Assembly: GCA_003342895.1 (NCBI GenBank)
Contig: PTFA01000318.1
Coordinates: 290,588-354,587 of the forward strand
Source: Casuarius casuarius
Taxonomy: Eukaryota > Chordata > Aves > Casuariiformes > Casuariidae
Length of the DNA stretch: 64,000 bases
Direction of reading: 5' to 3'
Below the pieces are notes generated by a model that did no database searches, was not told where the DNA came from, and was given only the letters and a program-made list of their open reading frames with translations. Below are positions 23,197 through 35,500 of the stretch, piece by piece (the stretch's first letter is position 1; each line of letters starts with the position of its first letter). The position numbers and the translations under genes were made by a program.

Positions 23197-26100
23197 TCCT
23201 TGTCCCTGTGACTCTGAACTTCAGAAGGATTTGAGCAAACAACATCAAGTTGCTCAGCACGGGACCCTGCGCCACTGGGTTAGGTCTTGCAGGAGTTCTA
23301 CAGGAAGCACCATCAACTAAAGCATTAGCTCTGAAACAACCTGTTCTGTGNTCATGCAGGTCCATTCGTTCCAGGGCAGTGCCTTCTGATTTAAAGAAAG
23401 AAAAGAATGAGGTTCAAATCTGTTTGATTTGCTGTTATAAAAAATGCTGGCAGACAAAAATAGTCACATACCTGCAGNAGTATTCATCTCCCTAAAACTG
23501 GGACATTTCCAAGCCATTGTGTTCACTCAAAAGATAGCTGTTCTATAATTGCAAAACGCTGAATCTTCAGTACTGAGACATTAAGGGAGATTGGAAAAGT
23601 TAACAAATGAAATCAATTCTGCTGAAGTTTGCTAGCAATGTTTCCACACTGCTACTTCTCCTGAGAAACCTGAACATCTTTTAATGGAAGGAGAGGAAGG
23701 AAAAACCCTGACTCATTTCAAAAAGCAATAAAATAAGCTTCAACAGGAGAATTCTGTGGTGCTTACTACATGTCAAAAACAAACAAACCCCAAACTTCCA
23801 TTATTTCCAAAGCTTAACTAATATTTCTCTTTGAAGAACCACTATAAATACCCTGCTTTATCAGATGTAGACTGCTTCATTTTTGAGTTTCCCTCTGAGA
23901 AGATAATTGTGATGGTAAAAACTGATACCAGTGGGCTAAGGACTCACCAGTCTTCTTTACATCTGTGGCTGTTCTGGGTGTTCAACATTCTTTAGAATCA
24001 GGCATTAATTGCCAAAAGGCAGAAAAATACGCAGAAGTTTAGTTTTTATGCACTCATCCAACAACTTGGAAATCATCCTGGCTGCTGTGGCTTAAGCATC
24101 TTCAGTGTATTGATTCCAGCTGATAACGTGCAGCTGAGTTTCACACCCTATAATTTACAAAAAGATCTAGAGCTCCAGTCACACAAAACGTCCTCAAACA
24201 CTAACATTTTAACCACAACCTTTACCAGAAATACTCACAAATCCCCCTAACTTTCAAGACAGCAAATGCCTTGAATTTGTTTCCCTTGAAAAAGGGAAGG
24301 AAAGGGAGACTGGAATCCCAAGATCTACGTTCATTTTAGAAGAAAGTCTTTAAAAGTTATTCTCCCAGTAGCTATTGTTGCAAGTAAGAACTTGCATTTG
24401 ACTAAGGCCCTAATCCACTAAGTTCTTTTTTCCAAGTGGCACAGTTTCCTAGATATGGGCTAAACTGCCCAGGTGAAAAGTATGAGTTCTGATATAAATG
24501 ATCTCAACTTTAGAAAGCAAGGCAAATCATGTAATTCATGGTAAACATGCCATATACTGGTACTTGCCATGAACAGCTATGATAAGTACATGCTTAGAGT
24601 AATGCAAACGCACAACTGCCATCAGGACTACTGATGCTTCCATGAGAAAGAGTAAATTATTTACTGCTGAAGGTGAGCGAAAACATCACAAAATCAGCGT
24701 GGCAGCACATCTCAACCAGTGCATGTGATAGTGGATTGTAGAGATTTAGTCACCTTTGAGTCTTCTCTCTGTGGTACAGATGAGAGAGTATTTTATCCTT
24801 TTTAAGAACTCCTTTGCAATGTCACGTCTATGAATCTGCTTAATGTGACAAATATAAGATCAGGTGTAAACAGACATGAGAACAGAAAGAAAAAAGAAAG
24901 ACATAAAAGATATAGCAAGAAAAAAGAGAAGAGATACTAACATCCTTTTCCAGCTCTGTACACTAAGTCTGCACTGAAATATTTCTGCTGTTCAAATAAT
25001 CCAAAGAGCACAATCTGCCCACATACTCATCTGTCTTATTAGACTACTGCTGCACTGTTTTGTTGAGGGTTTCTAGGCTTACTAAACTTTTCATGCTAGC
25101 ATGGAAATAAAACAGTTCTCCTTCTGCCTCTCCTGACAATTACTTAAGACAGCAGCCAGCACATCACATTGTATCCTATTCTTAAAGAGCTTCTGTCTTT
25201 CAAAAGACAAAATCTGTGACAACTGTGCAGAAGAACATTTTTCTTTCTTTTAATGAAACAGCAGATCAGACAAGATTATCACAAAGCTGCCTTCCAGCCT
25301 CATTTTTTAAAAATAGAAAAGAGAAACCCAGGACATTTTTGGGGAATGTTAGGCAGTGATGAGAAGGAAAGAACAGCCATTTCCTCACCAACATCCTACA
25401 TTCAAACCCTGATGTGATTATACGTCTGCAGTTCCCTTTTGCCCTCCAAGCACAGACATATCTGCTCCTTGTAGCAGAATTCTCTCCCGTACATTTTGGT
25501 GGGATATTCAAATTCAGGAAAAATGAACCAGTTCTATATTTCTAGCTTTATTTATTGCCAGTAAATTAAAGTATAGATAGAGCTAAGAAAAAGAAGATAG
25601 CTCTTCCAACCAAACGATTGAATTTAGGAAAATTTGGGTTAAATTCTTAACTAAAAAAACCTAATGATTTAAGAGCAGAGTAAGTGCTTTTAAGCAACCT
25701 TGGGGATCTTTTGTGGGAGATCAATTACTGAGAATGTATATATATTACAAACAAACCAAAAATAATAGCCTTTTCAGTGTGAACTGACTTAAAGTTCTAG
25801 CAGTTTATGCTAAATCCGTAATGTATCACAGAGATTAAAAAAGTTATTTTAATCAAGATGCAGGATATACAAACTCCTGATTTTTTCCTCTAGTCTTGCA
25901 AACATTTGTGTATATTTAGGAATGTATACATATGGATAATCCACTTAGTTCAAGTCATCACCCTGTGCATGAGTCAGGAACTGCTCCATGAAACTACAAA
26001 TGATCATTTAAAAGTATCTTTGGGTCAGTTAAGAGTGTGGGAGAGCAGCTTCTGAGTTATGTAACACAGAAATCATGACCAAACACCGCAAACCCCAAGT

Positions 26101-29100
26101 TTGTACCTCTCAGATGCATGCCTCTTAACAAGGAAGATTTGCTTGTGGTGTNAGTGAGTCTTGGCAAGTTAGATTTAGTTGCAATAAATATCTGGAGTTT
26201 AGTTGTCCAGACTTCAATGGCCTGGAAATACACAAAGCAGTTTTGCAAAATCAGATTTTCAAGTGAAATTTCCAGTACTGGTTGTGTTTCAGCCTGGCTG
26301 GAAATCTCTCCAGCACAGATTCTTTTGTACTGTTTTAATAGCTGAGTTTCAGCTGAAATCTGGAATTTTAAAAGCATATGCAGACTTTTTAAAATTCTGC
26401 TTTAAAATCACAAAGCACTGGGATTTGGGTGTGATTTGAGTGGTGACAAGAAACATACAAACCCAACTATTTACCAGTAGTTTTTCTGTCAATGCTGCTT
26501 TCCTTCCAGGCTATGATCCAGGACTGAACAATTTCTCTATCTTAACACTCTAGTGCCATTTCCCACCATAAATACTTTGAACGGGCTGAAAATATATCAG
26601 ACCCCAAAACCCATCAGCAGAATGACAGTCCTTTGAAGGCAAGACTGATGTAAATTGACAGAGTACTCAGTGCCAGACATATTTAAGTATACTTGAAATA
26701 CTTTTCTGCAAAACAGGTTACTCTACTGGGTCAGAAGATATTAACTGCAAATGATATGCTATCATATTAAAATTTTTAATTCCAATAATATGCTGTACAT
26801 CCTCTGTAGATTAGAGTGGTCAAACCAAAAGTCTTCACTTGTTTAATTTCTGCTTGGATGAAAAGGCTTTTGTGAAGCTATGACTAGTCAACACAAGAAG
26901 TATTGTATATAAACTGATGCAAGAAATGTGATGAACCAAGGAATCTATTTACATACATCTTGTAAACTCTTTTTTGTATGCTTTTTTTCTTCTTTCTGTA
27001 CAAAAGTGAAGTCCACTGTGAAACAGAGGCTTGGCTGCTTTCTTGCATTTGGTGTAGGGATAACATTAGGGATTTTTGAATTTTGATAGCCACCCCTTTA
27101 AATGAATAAGGATATGGCTACTAACCATTTTTTTTCAGTTTGGAAACCTAAGTAGATGGCAATCAAGTAAAAAGGAAGATTTTCTGTCACCAGCCTGAGA
27201 GGAGTAGGAGATAAAAAAGGCATTTGAGGCAAAAAAGCAGAATTAAAGTATCTAGGGAAAAGGATGGGTAAGTCTGTGTTAGAAAATCAAAGCGCGACTG
27301 AGATACAGTCTGGCTTATCTGATTAAGTCTAGCAGGTACGGAAAAGCACAAGGGGCAAATTAGGACAACACAGGCTTCAGTACATAAAAGCAATCATGAT
27401 ACAAAAGCACTTTACAGTGTGCTTGAATAACAAAATCTTCATGGCAAAGACTGTTTGTGTCGCTGAATATATTGCCCAGACCAAAATCTAATTATTAGAG
27501 AAACTAATGACCTTAGAAAGAAGAAATAGTATTTTCAAACAGCTATTGACTTGAAGTTGAGTTTAAAGGGGCGTTGCACTTGTTATGAAAGTAGAAACAT
27601 TCATAGGGCAGAAAAATGTTATTGTCTTGGCCAGAGAAGGTTCTTTAGTAACAACGAATGCTTGGCAGAATATAGTAAGGCACTATCCCAGGGATCAGAA
27701 TTTAACTGTTAGCACATGCAGTTGGGACAACTAGATATTACCATGTATTTGAAATGTCCTGCTTGAAAGACTTTGCTGTTGCTTTCTTTTTGAGACACAC
27801 TGTCCTGAATTTTGAGTTTGGTACCTGCGATTGCCCCAAAATGCTAGCCCCTACTTAGGTTACTCAGCAAAGGTAAAAGTTTTCAAGAGCTTTGGTTTAA
27901 AATTCTGGCAATGAGCACTGCACTGGAAGCTAACAGCTACAAGCCATTTTCTAAAACCTGAATCTTATTTAGCTGCCCTACATAAGCTCATTTGAAAATC
28001 CTGGAACCAACTATGGGTGCTGCAGCTCTTGAAAATGCCACCCCATAAAGCTGGTTTGGTAAGACTCCAGATAAATGACCTGAATTCAGGTTTTTCCCCA
28101 AGCTGCATAAGAAAGAAGGGACACTGGAACACGGGTGCTTTCTTTTCTGCTGTCCTCTGGAGATCTAAGTGTGCACCTGAAGATATGACTGCTGAATAGA
28201 GGGCAAATGCCACTGTTTGCTTGCACATTTGTAGCTGCTACAAGCAATACTAGCAGTGAAGACATAGCAGCACAGATATCCTTGTGGTGCTTCCAGCACT
28301 TCATTCACACTTTTGCTTGCATTGCAGATGTAGCCCAGGACTGGTGACCCTGCAGTACATACACAAAATTCCTCTGGAAGTTGACACCATTTTCTGCTGT
28401 CACAAACTACCTGGAGCACTTAGCTTAAATCTTTAGCCAAATGACACTTAGCAAAAACTAGTATAGGGAGGGGAGAGAGGAGAAATAATGCATTTTTCTC
28501 TTCCTTCCATTTGATTCTTACAAATGCTGTCATTTAAGCAACGGAATTAGTATCTTAACTTGATTTTGTTACAATTTTAAGATTATTTAGATTTTATTAA
28601 AACTAACATCTGTAGTATTTCAATTGGGTGTCAGAACTGCAATGTTTTTTAAGTTCTCAAAATCCAGTGTTGCATTTCTGGATTCCATTAAAACCTCAGT
28701 TTCAGTGGACACAGAAATCATCTCTTCAGGAAATAAAAATTTCCTACCCACTGCTAAGCCAGGAAGACTTAGATCACATACTGCATTTGATTGCTTCACT
28801 TCCTAGTANTTAGCAACTTTATTCATTAGCTCATAAACCAAAACACTGGAAAGCTGCAAATCATAGGAAAGGAAGAAGAACAGACTTCCTGACACTGTTC
28901 TGTCCTTATACGTTCTCTTTACCACTCTTTAAACCATGTTTGACAAATGGTGAGGAGTCTTCAAGCTTCAGAGATGTGCACACCTCCCTCGGCACAACAA
29001 ACTTCCTCCCTTCCTCCATCTCCCTATTGAGCCGCCAGGGGGGTGCCAGGCATTGAACACAGCTAGGACTTACTACAGCATATCCAGAGATAAGCCTCAG

Positions 29101-30489
29101 TATTTCTCAAAGATAAAGTGCTGGCTTCCAGGGGAGATCNCTGCCTCAGTATCACAGGTCTAAATCTGTGAAAATGAAGATCTAGTTCAGTAGTATAGGC
29201 CATATGGGCAGACTCGAGGGATTTTTATCTGCAGCTGAAGAAAATTAAATAATTTAAGTGTTTTTACCTTATTATTCATATTTTAAGACTGCAAGGAAAA
29301 AGAAACATCAGGATATTTATTCAAGAATTATTTTTAATTAGTTAAATTCTACAGGAAAGATGGTAAGGCGCTATGACTCACCATTATACACTCCCTATAT
29401 GCACAATTAGCTGGAGACACCTATTAAAAATAACAGCTTTTGCCTCAGCAAAACTGTATCAGTGAAAAAGACATCCACAAGGAAGCTCTAGAAAGAAAAG
29501 AGAAACACAGAAAAACTGGCAAGACTTCTAGAATTACAAAATAAATTTAGTGGACAAACCAAGAGACAGAAAAGGGTTTTTTTTTATGGTCAAACACATA
29601 GAGCACTGCTAGCAGCAAAACTGAGTTACTCACCCGCAACACAAAGGCATTTTTGCCCATATTTTGTCTCTTGAGTGCCACTACAAGCAAGGGCTCCACT
29701 CAGAGCCAGTTAAGGGAGAAGGGGTTATCACGTGAGCAGGTCTGAGGGGAGCTAACCATCTTTCATCTAGTGAAAACTCTGCAAAACTTCTGACTTGCTG
29801 GCCATTTTTGAACAAGTGACAGACCGATCTGAATTTTCAGATAACCTATATGAATGCTTTTTTATAAATATTACATCAGTCTTTAAAGCGAAAAAAACCC
29901 CATCTGCATGATGAAGAGGAATTCTGCTTATGATGGAGGAGGACTATGTGGCGCACAGACAGTATCTTTAGACTAACAGAAGACATCAAATATCTGATCA
30001 GACAGATAATACAAAGCTTTCTTGTTCTTTTCTGAACAAGACAGGAAAGATCTACAGAGAGGGGAAAGATTCAGCAGACTCTGGGTCATCAGAGTGGACA
30101 GAAGTTACAGCAGCGGAGATGAAGGTGGGTATGGGAACTCAGAGGCAAGGGATCTTGCCACAGGAGTTTTCTCCTTCTATTATCTACCTACAGCTACTGA
30201 ATTACAGGAGAAAGGCTGTTTTAGACAGGTGAACATAAATTCCAGGCGAATTCTGAAATACATATTCTGGTCTATGTCCTCTTCTCCTTCATTGTGNATG
30301 GAAATAGTGCCTAGGAAATGATATAGAAGCAGAACAACAAAGAGAATGAGGATTCAGCTGAGGCTATAGATGCCAAATTCCTACTATCAAGCCCAAAGCA
30401 TTTGATGCTGCAGACATGCAGCCCTNGTTTGTGGTGGAAAACTAAGACCTTAGCCATCTATTCACAACCACAGTTGGATTCCGGGTCAC
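23197..30489. other. Unique non-coding stretch
   Basis: No gene recognised. A purine-rich patch lies at about 24880-24945, and a TTTCAGCTGAAA palindrome near 26347. Overlapping short frames on both strands at 26.06-26.44 kb and 27.97-28.42 kb have no recognisable domain. A perfect 8-bp stem-loop lies at 30020-30041. Confidence 0.55.
30020..30041. other. Stem-loop, 8-bp perfect arms, 6-base loop
   Basis: TCTTGTTC and GAACAAGA flank TTTTCT. The right arm resembles a steroid-receptor half site (AGAACA), but the spacing is not the three bases used by receptor dimers. Confidence 0.45.
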
Positions 30490-30550
30490 CTGTAGGATTA
30501 GAACTCAAAATTTCCTGGCTTCCAGCGTTGTCAAAGCCTGATAGCTATTC
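30490..30550 (-). repeat. Possible MIR 5' (tRNA-like) end
   Basis: The reverse complement reads GGAAGCCAGGAAATTTTGAG then TTCTAATCC. The GAGTTCTAATCC part resembles a decayed B box of a tRNA-derived SINE head, and the GGAAGCCAGG part precedes it as in MIR. The body that should follow is not recognisable, so this is a tentative fragment. Confidence 0.4.
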
Positions 30551-30577
30551 CACAGGAATCCTTTCTTTTGTCCTAAG

Positions 30578-30634
30578 ATCTGTATGAGCCATCCAATTTT
30601 AGCCCCTCCTAATTCTGCCTTCTCAACATACAAG
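30578..30634 (+). other. Candidate 57-base exon with consensus splice sites
   Basis: The pyrimidine-rich tract CCTTTCTTTTGTCCTAAG ends at 30577 and resembles a strong acceptor. CAAG followed by GTAAGTACC at 30635 is an excellent donor. The enclosed 57 bases equal 19 codons and are open in one phase (ICMSHPILAPPNSAFSTYK). The peptide is not recognised. Short segments between good splice signals are common by chance, and the other two phases contain stops. Confidence 0.15.
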
Positions 30635-33600
30635 GTAAGTACCATCAAAGAATGACAGACATGGTTACTATCTGAGCAATTTTATTTGTATTCTTCCTCT
30701 GTAAAAAAAGAATATTTGACTAACCAGAATTGAAAACATTGGAGCATCCATGGGAAGGTGGGAGATTTAAAAAAAACATACACTTCTTTGTATATAAAAT
30801 GTACGGGAGGGGATTTTAAACTCTTGCACATTTCTGAACACTCTTTCCAGCAGTTCTTCAGCCTCAGATCTTTATGTGCAGCAATAAANTCATGTGTGGA
30901 GGACACCATTTTTTAACTTGGTGACGGTCCAGAATGTGGATTAGAGGTTTTACTCAGTCTTGGTATCTCTCACCCAAGGAGTAACAGAGACCCTGAACAG
31001 AAGACTTTCCACTCTTACCTATCACAGTGGACCCTATCTGATTAAAGAGACAGATACTTTGTTTATAGCTTTGCTTCATTTTCATTGTTTATGGTATTTT
31101 GAACACACCTCTCTTCCCCTGAACCACACCTCTTCTTTTTTTCTTCTCTGGCCATGTACTGCTTTCCTTTCTCACCTAGCAAATTTTCTTCCTTCCCTGC
31201 CTATGCTCTTACAGTTAAAACTCTTATGTCTGCTTTTTGCGTAAGCAAAAACTAGCAGACTGTATTTTGAATAAATCCTTCAAATTCAACTGAAGCCTTT
31301 ACAGCATTTTCTCCTCCCCAGTGCAGTGCCTGCCACCGCTGAGACATGACAAAAAAATTAGCAGAAGTAACACTGTACGGGATAGGAATGTGAAACTAGA
31401 TCATCCCCTAAACTGATACTATAGAGAAGTTACTTTCAGTGTGCTCCTTTCCCTATTTCTCTTATCTATACAAGACTGCAAGCTTTGAGAATGGTTTTGA
31501 CACTGAGCACCATAATAAGGAAATTGTCATACTTTAGTAGGAGAACCACAGATCTGATGNGGTAATGCTTGCTCTTCTGCATAATAGTCCACTTAGCTTA
31601 AGAAAAGGATTTCCAATTACATTCACAAACTTCAGACGTCACATAACGTTAAGACATCTGCATTATTTTTCTTTTATAATTTTAACCATTCAAAAGCAAG
31701 CACATGGCCAGTCTCATGATAATTTGCCAGTGGTGACTAACCTATGAACAAATTTTGGACAAACATATTCACCCATGCTCTTTAGTGCACACTTAGAGAT
31801 GAACAGAATCCCATACCATGGTTTTCTTCATGATTCATGAAAAAGAGGTCAAAGTAAAAATAGAATACTTCTTGACTCAGACTCCTCAAAAACCCAGCAA
31901 CAACCAAAGGTGTCCTGCAACTTAGAATCCAAATATTCTCTTTACTGCAGAAATATGAATTAATAGTCTTTGCTGACCATGCAAAACAGGACATTTCAAC
32001 ACAACAGCTAAAATCATACTGTACCTTTGGAAAAAATTGTTTCGGTTCCACAGGCTCTTACTGGCCAGCTCCTTTCATCTCTGACCCAGAAGGCACAATT
32101 CCATGATGTGGCAGCTTCCAGAAAAAACTGCAGAAGTAATAAATCAATCCATCAGGATTCCAGGAAAACACATTTTATTCAGTAAATAGCACCTTTTGCA
32201 AGGTTTCTCTGAAATTATGAAGTTGTACTTTTTGAAGATACATAGCACATATAAGTTACGTGCGCATGTACCATGAGAAGTGTTCAGAGGAACTTGCCAG
32301 ATTGCACTAGAATATATGGCTGGCACATAATTACTGACCAAAGTCATCCTTAATTAATCTTAGCAGCATACTGTATAGAATACATCCANGGTCTTTTCTG
32401 TGGTTAGCCCCTCCACCTGCTTCTCATCTATCAGAAGCTCTTTGCATATTTGACAGCATATGAAAGAATGAATAGGAGCTAATTCAGGCTTTGTTTTCAG
32501 CCATCTTCTACAATCTGAAGACCACTATTAATCTGGAAAGTATGAGAAGATGGACTGCATAATTATGACAGAACCTGTTTCAAAAAGCTATTCCTGTACA
32601 CAAAAGCATCAAACTAAGTAGCNGGGGGAAAAAAGAAATAAATTAGCATTTAAAGTCACTATTTTAGACCATCAAACAATTTTACCAGACTTTGTTCTAG
32701 TCATTTAAACTTCNTATCAGCCAAGTTTTAAATACGTTGGCTTATAAGACTGCAAAGCCCAGAATAAAGTCCAGACTTCTTGGGATCAAGGGGAAGAAGG
32801 GAAACAAGGTTCACACTCACGTAAAGGACTGCTTATGAGATTTTGTTAAGGCTTCCCTAAATATTCCATTAGGCTGGATTTTATTATGTCAGAAGTCCAA
32901 CTGTACCATTAGCATTTATTGTTTGGCAGAATGAACTGTAACTAGGCATCATATAAACAGCTAATGGCCCAAATACTTTTTAATATAAACATCTTGGAGA
33001 TCTTAGTCAAGGAAATTAGAGGTGAAAGAGACCAAGTCTAGTAATAACCAAGCAATGGAAGTTTGTTAGCTAGAGAGGACCTATATGCATGCCTAGAGCC
33101 GAACAGGCTCATCATACTGTGAAACTTGGTGCCATCCTGATCCCTCTGCACATAAAACTCTGTTGTAACACAAGAAGGGAACCCAACCTAAAGCTCAAGC
33201 TGGCTGTCCCTCACAAACTGGTACATCTGCAGAGACATCAGCCCAGAAACTGTCCTCCTCCTTGCATAGTTATGAGCACAGCTCTCCCTGTCAAGGCAGC
33301 TGTCTTGGTATCTGCTGAGCATGTGGGTCAGTTTACCCCAGTCTTCCCCAGGGAGAGCGAAGACAGCAGAATAAGAGGCACGGCTTTACAGCGCCACTTA
33401 CCCTTTGAGTGCTCGGAGGGAAGGAGGGAACTCATGGGCAACAACTCCTAGAGCAAACTTGCCCACTTAACCTCTTGAGAAAAACTTGCCCAAAGGCATG
33501 ATACAGCTATACNGCTTTTCTCTAGTCAGGCCTGCTACAGGAATTCTACATAATTCATCCATTGCACTTTAGAGAAGACCTGACTGAAGTTTCTCAACTC

Positions 33601-35321
33601 ACGTCCACTCTGAAAGCAGGCCTCCAGTCTCATGATTTCGCAGCTATAAGGAAAAAAATCAGCAGCATAAATTTGACTGAGTAGTGAAAAATTACTTGTT
33701 AAGCAAAAGGGCCCTTCAGACAAACTGGTTAGTTGGTCTACCCACACAGAAGTAAGCACTCAGCTAGCACCATAGGCACAATTTTCTGCAGAAATACAGG
33801 TATTGTTTGCTCATGCCAGTGAAATGAGGCTAATACACATCTTATGTGGTGCCTGGCAGCTGCTAGAAAGTGCACAAATATCAGCTCTTGCTGATGCAAA
33901 TGGTTAGAGAGCACAGAAGGAAATGTAAATAAACCATCCTTGAAAAGCTACCCTAAATGCAGCAAAAAAAATTAATTTCTTTTTTATGCACAAACTGGTG
34001 CCAATCCACAAGAGTTCCCCTTTCAGCAGTTGCCAGGATAAATTTCCCCTTTGGGCAGACTGTCTGAAATCCGAGCCCATCATGAATGAGAATGTGCAGC
34101 TTTACTTAAGCGCAGATAGAAAAAAAAAAAACCCTAGAATTCTGTCCAGGGAAATTAATCATTCTCAGCACCTTTGCAGATACAGTCTATCCCTTTAGCA
34201 GTGACCTACATACTGTACGGACTATGTTTCAAAACAATCTGACATTTAAATCAAAACTGCCCAACTTCCCGCTCCCTCTCTCCACTCCCAATGCATGAAC
34301 GACTGATTGACCGGTTGCCCTCAGCACAGCGTTACCCAGCATTGCTTCAGGACACTCGCACTCTCTTCTGCGTTTTTTGCACCACAATTGAAGATTGTCC
34401 TAAACAGGAAACTGCAGCTATCCNTCGTGAAGCTTTAGATACACAAGAACTGTATCCAAAAGCGTATAAGGAAGGTGGCGCTGGGGAAAAGGTTTTTTTT
34501 TTTCTGGACAGGAATATTTTAAAATAATGCAATTAGAGTTTGTACTGTCATTTTGCAATTCTGAGCCAGACTTCTCAGACCGCAATTTTCCAAACAGCTT
34601 TAAAGCAAACAAGGCAACCAAACCCCAGAGGGCACCACTGAGAGTTGAGCACCTACAAACCACCTCCACCACTTTGGAGAAATCCCAATCACTAGAAAAT
34701 GTTTCGACTGCTATGTAACAGCAATGCTGAGCCACTCTTTGGGTCACATCCCAAGTCAGCAACACGTGACGAGCTATACTGCTCCCCTCATCACCTAAAC
34801 CTTTCAGTGAAGCACCCCATTCCCAATCAGCATGTCAGCTCCTTTGAGGAGACACTACTACTACTGCTGCCCCAGACTGCATGGCACTGCTTTTGGGAAA
34901 GTTCACACTGCAAACATTGCTCATTTCCTCTAACAGGCTTGGTCCTATTCCTTCTGCAGAAGCATCAAGTGAGAGGGTTCTGCAGACCCGCTCAGCTTCA
35001 GATACTTATCTTACATTTCTACTTCAGCAGCATTCTTATAGTGATTAAGTCACTCCAGCAGATGAAAATAGCTAAGACCTGACAGGGCTCAGGATGAGGT
35101 ACTGCCAACCCAAAGCTGAAATTCAAGCTCAGCATGCATCAGCAAGGAAGCAAACTCTGATAAAATCCTACATTCTTGAAATGTTCCTTTGCAGCAAAGA
35201 TGGTCATAAACTGGAACGTTTATGTATCTGGAAAGTTTAAGCCCAGGCACACATTTTATTATCCGGGATCTTTCTCACCTTTTAGCCAAATCTTCCATAC
35301 TCTGTGTATCCAAAAGCTATT
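30635..35321. other. Unique non-coding stretch
   Basis: No gene recognised. A plus-strand frame of 120 codons at 33089-33451 lies in a slightly GC-richer patch. Its translation is Leu, Pro, His and Arg rich with no motif and is treated as chance. Several other 60-115 codon frames lie at 33.5-35.1 kb on both strands with no recognisable products. Confidence 0.5.
31461..31525 (+). repeat. Possible 3' tail of an old MIR/L2-like element
   Basis: CTTATCTATACAAGACTGCA, then AGCTTTGAGAATGG and GACACTGAGCACCATAATAA, follow in order a tail I recall as TAGACTGTAAGCTCTTTGGG followed later by ACAGCACCTAGCACAATGGG. The central part is shortened. Recognition is by eye only. Confidence 0.35.
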
Positions 35322-35500
35322 GAGCTACATGTGGCCTTACCAGTGCTGAGTAGAGGGGAAGGATGGCTTCCCTCCATCTGCTGATGTTGCTCTTCCTAAC
35401 GGCAGCCTAGGATGCTGTCAGCCTTCTTTGCTACAAGGGTGCATTGCTGGCTCATGTTCAGCTTGTTGTCCACCAGGACCTCCACATTAAAAAACTTCCA
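35322..35500 (-). repeat. CR1 LINE fragment, internal part
   Basis: On the plus strand the segment reads TGTGGCCTTACCAGTGCTGA, GTAGAGGGGAAGGATGGCTTCC, then CCTAGGATGCTGTCAGCCTT, TTTGCTACAAGGGTGCATTG, CTGGCTCATGTTCAGCTTGT and TGTCCACCAGGACCTCCA. This is the antisense form of the CR1 region upstream of the 3' end, so the element is on the minus strand. Neither the 3' terminus nor a usable reverse-transcriptase frame is present. Similarity fades after about 35490. Confidence 0.85.

Noticed and set aside
33089..33451. 120-codon plus-strand frame in a slightly GC-richer patch
   Set aside because: No recognisable motif and no start-site, splice or polyadenylation context.
34418..34765. 115-codon minus-strand frame with a hydrophobic centre
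   Set aside because: Overlaps open frames on the other strand, contains an N, and resembles no family.
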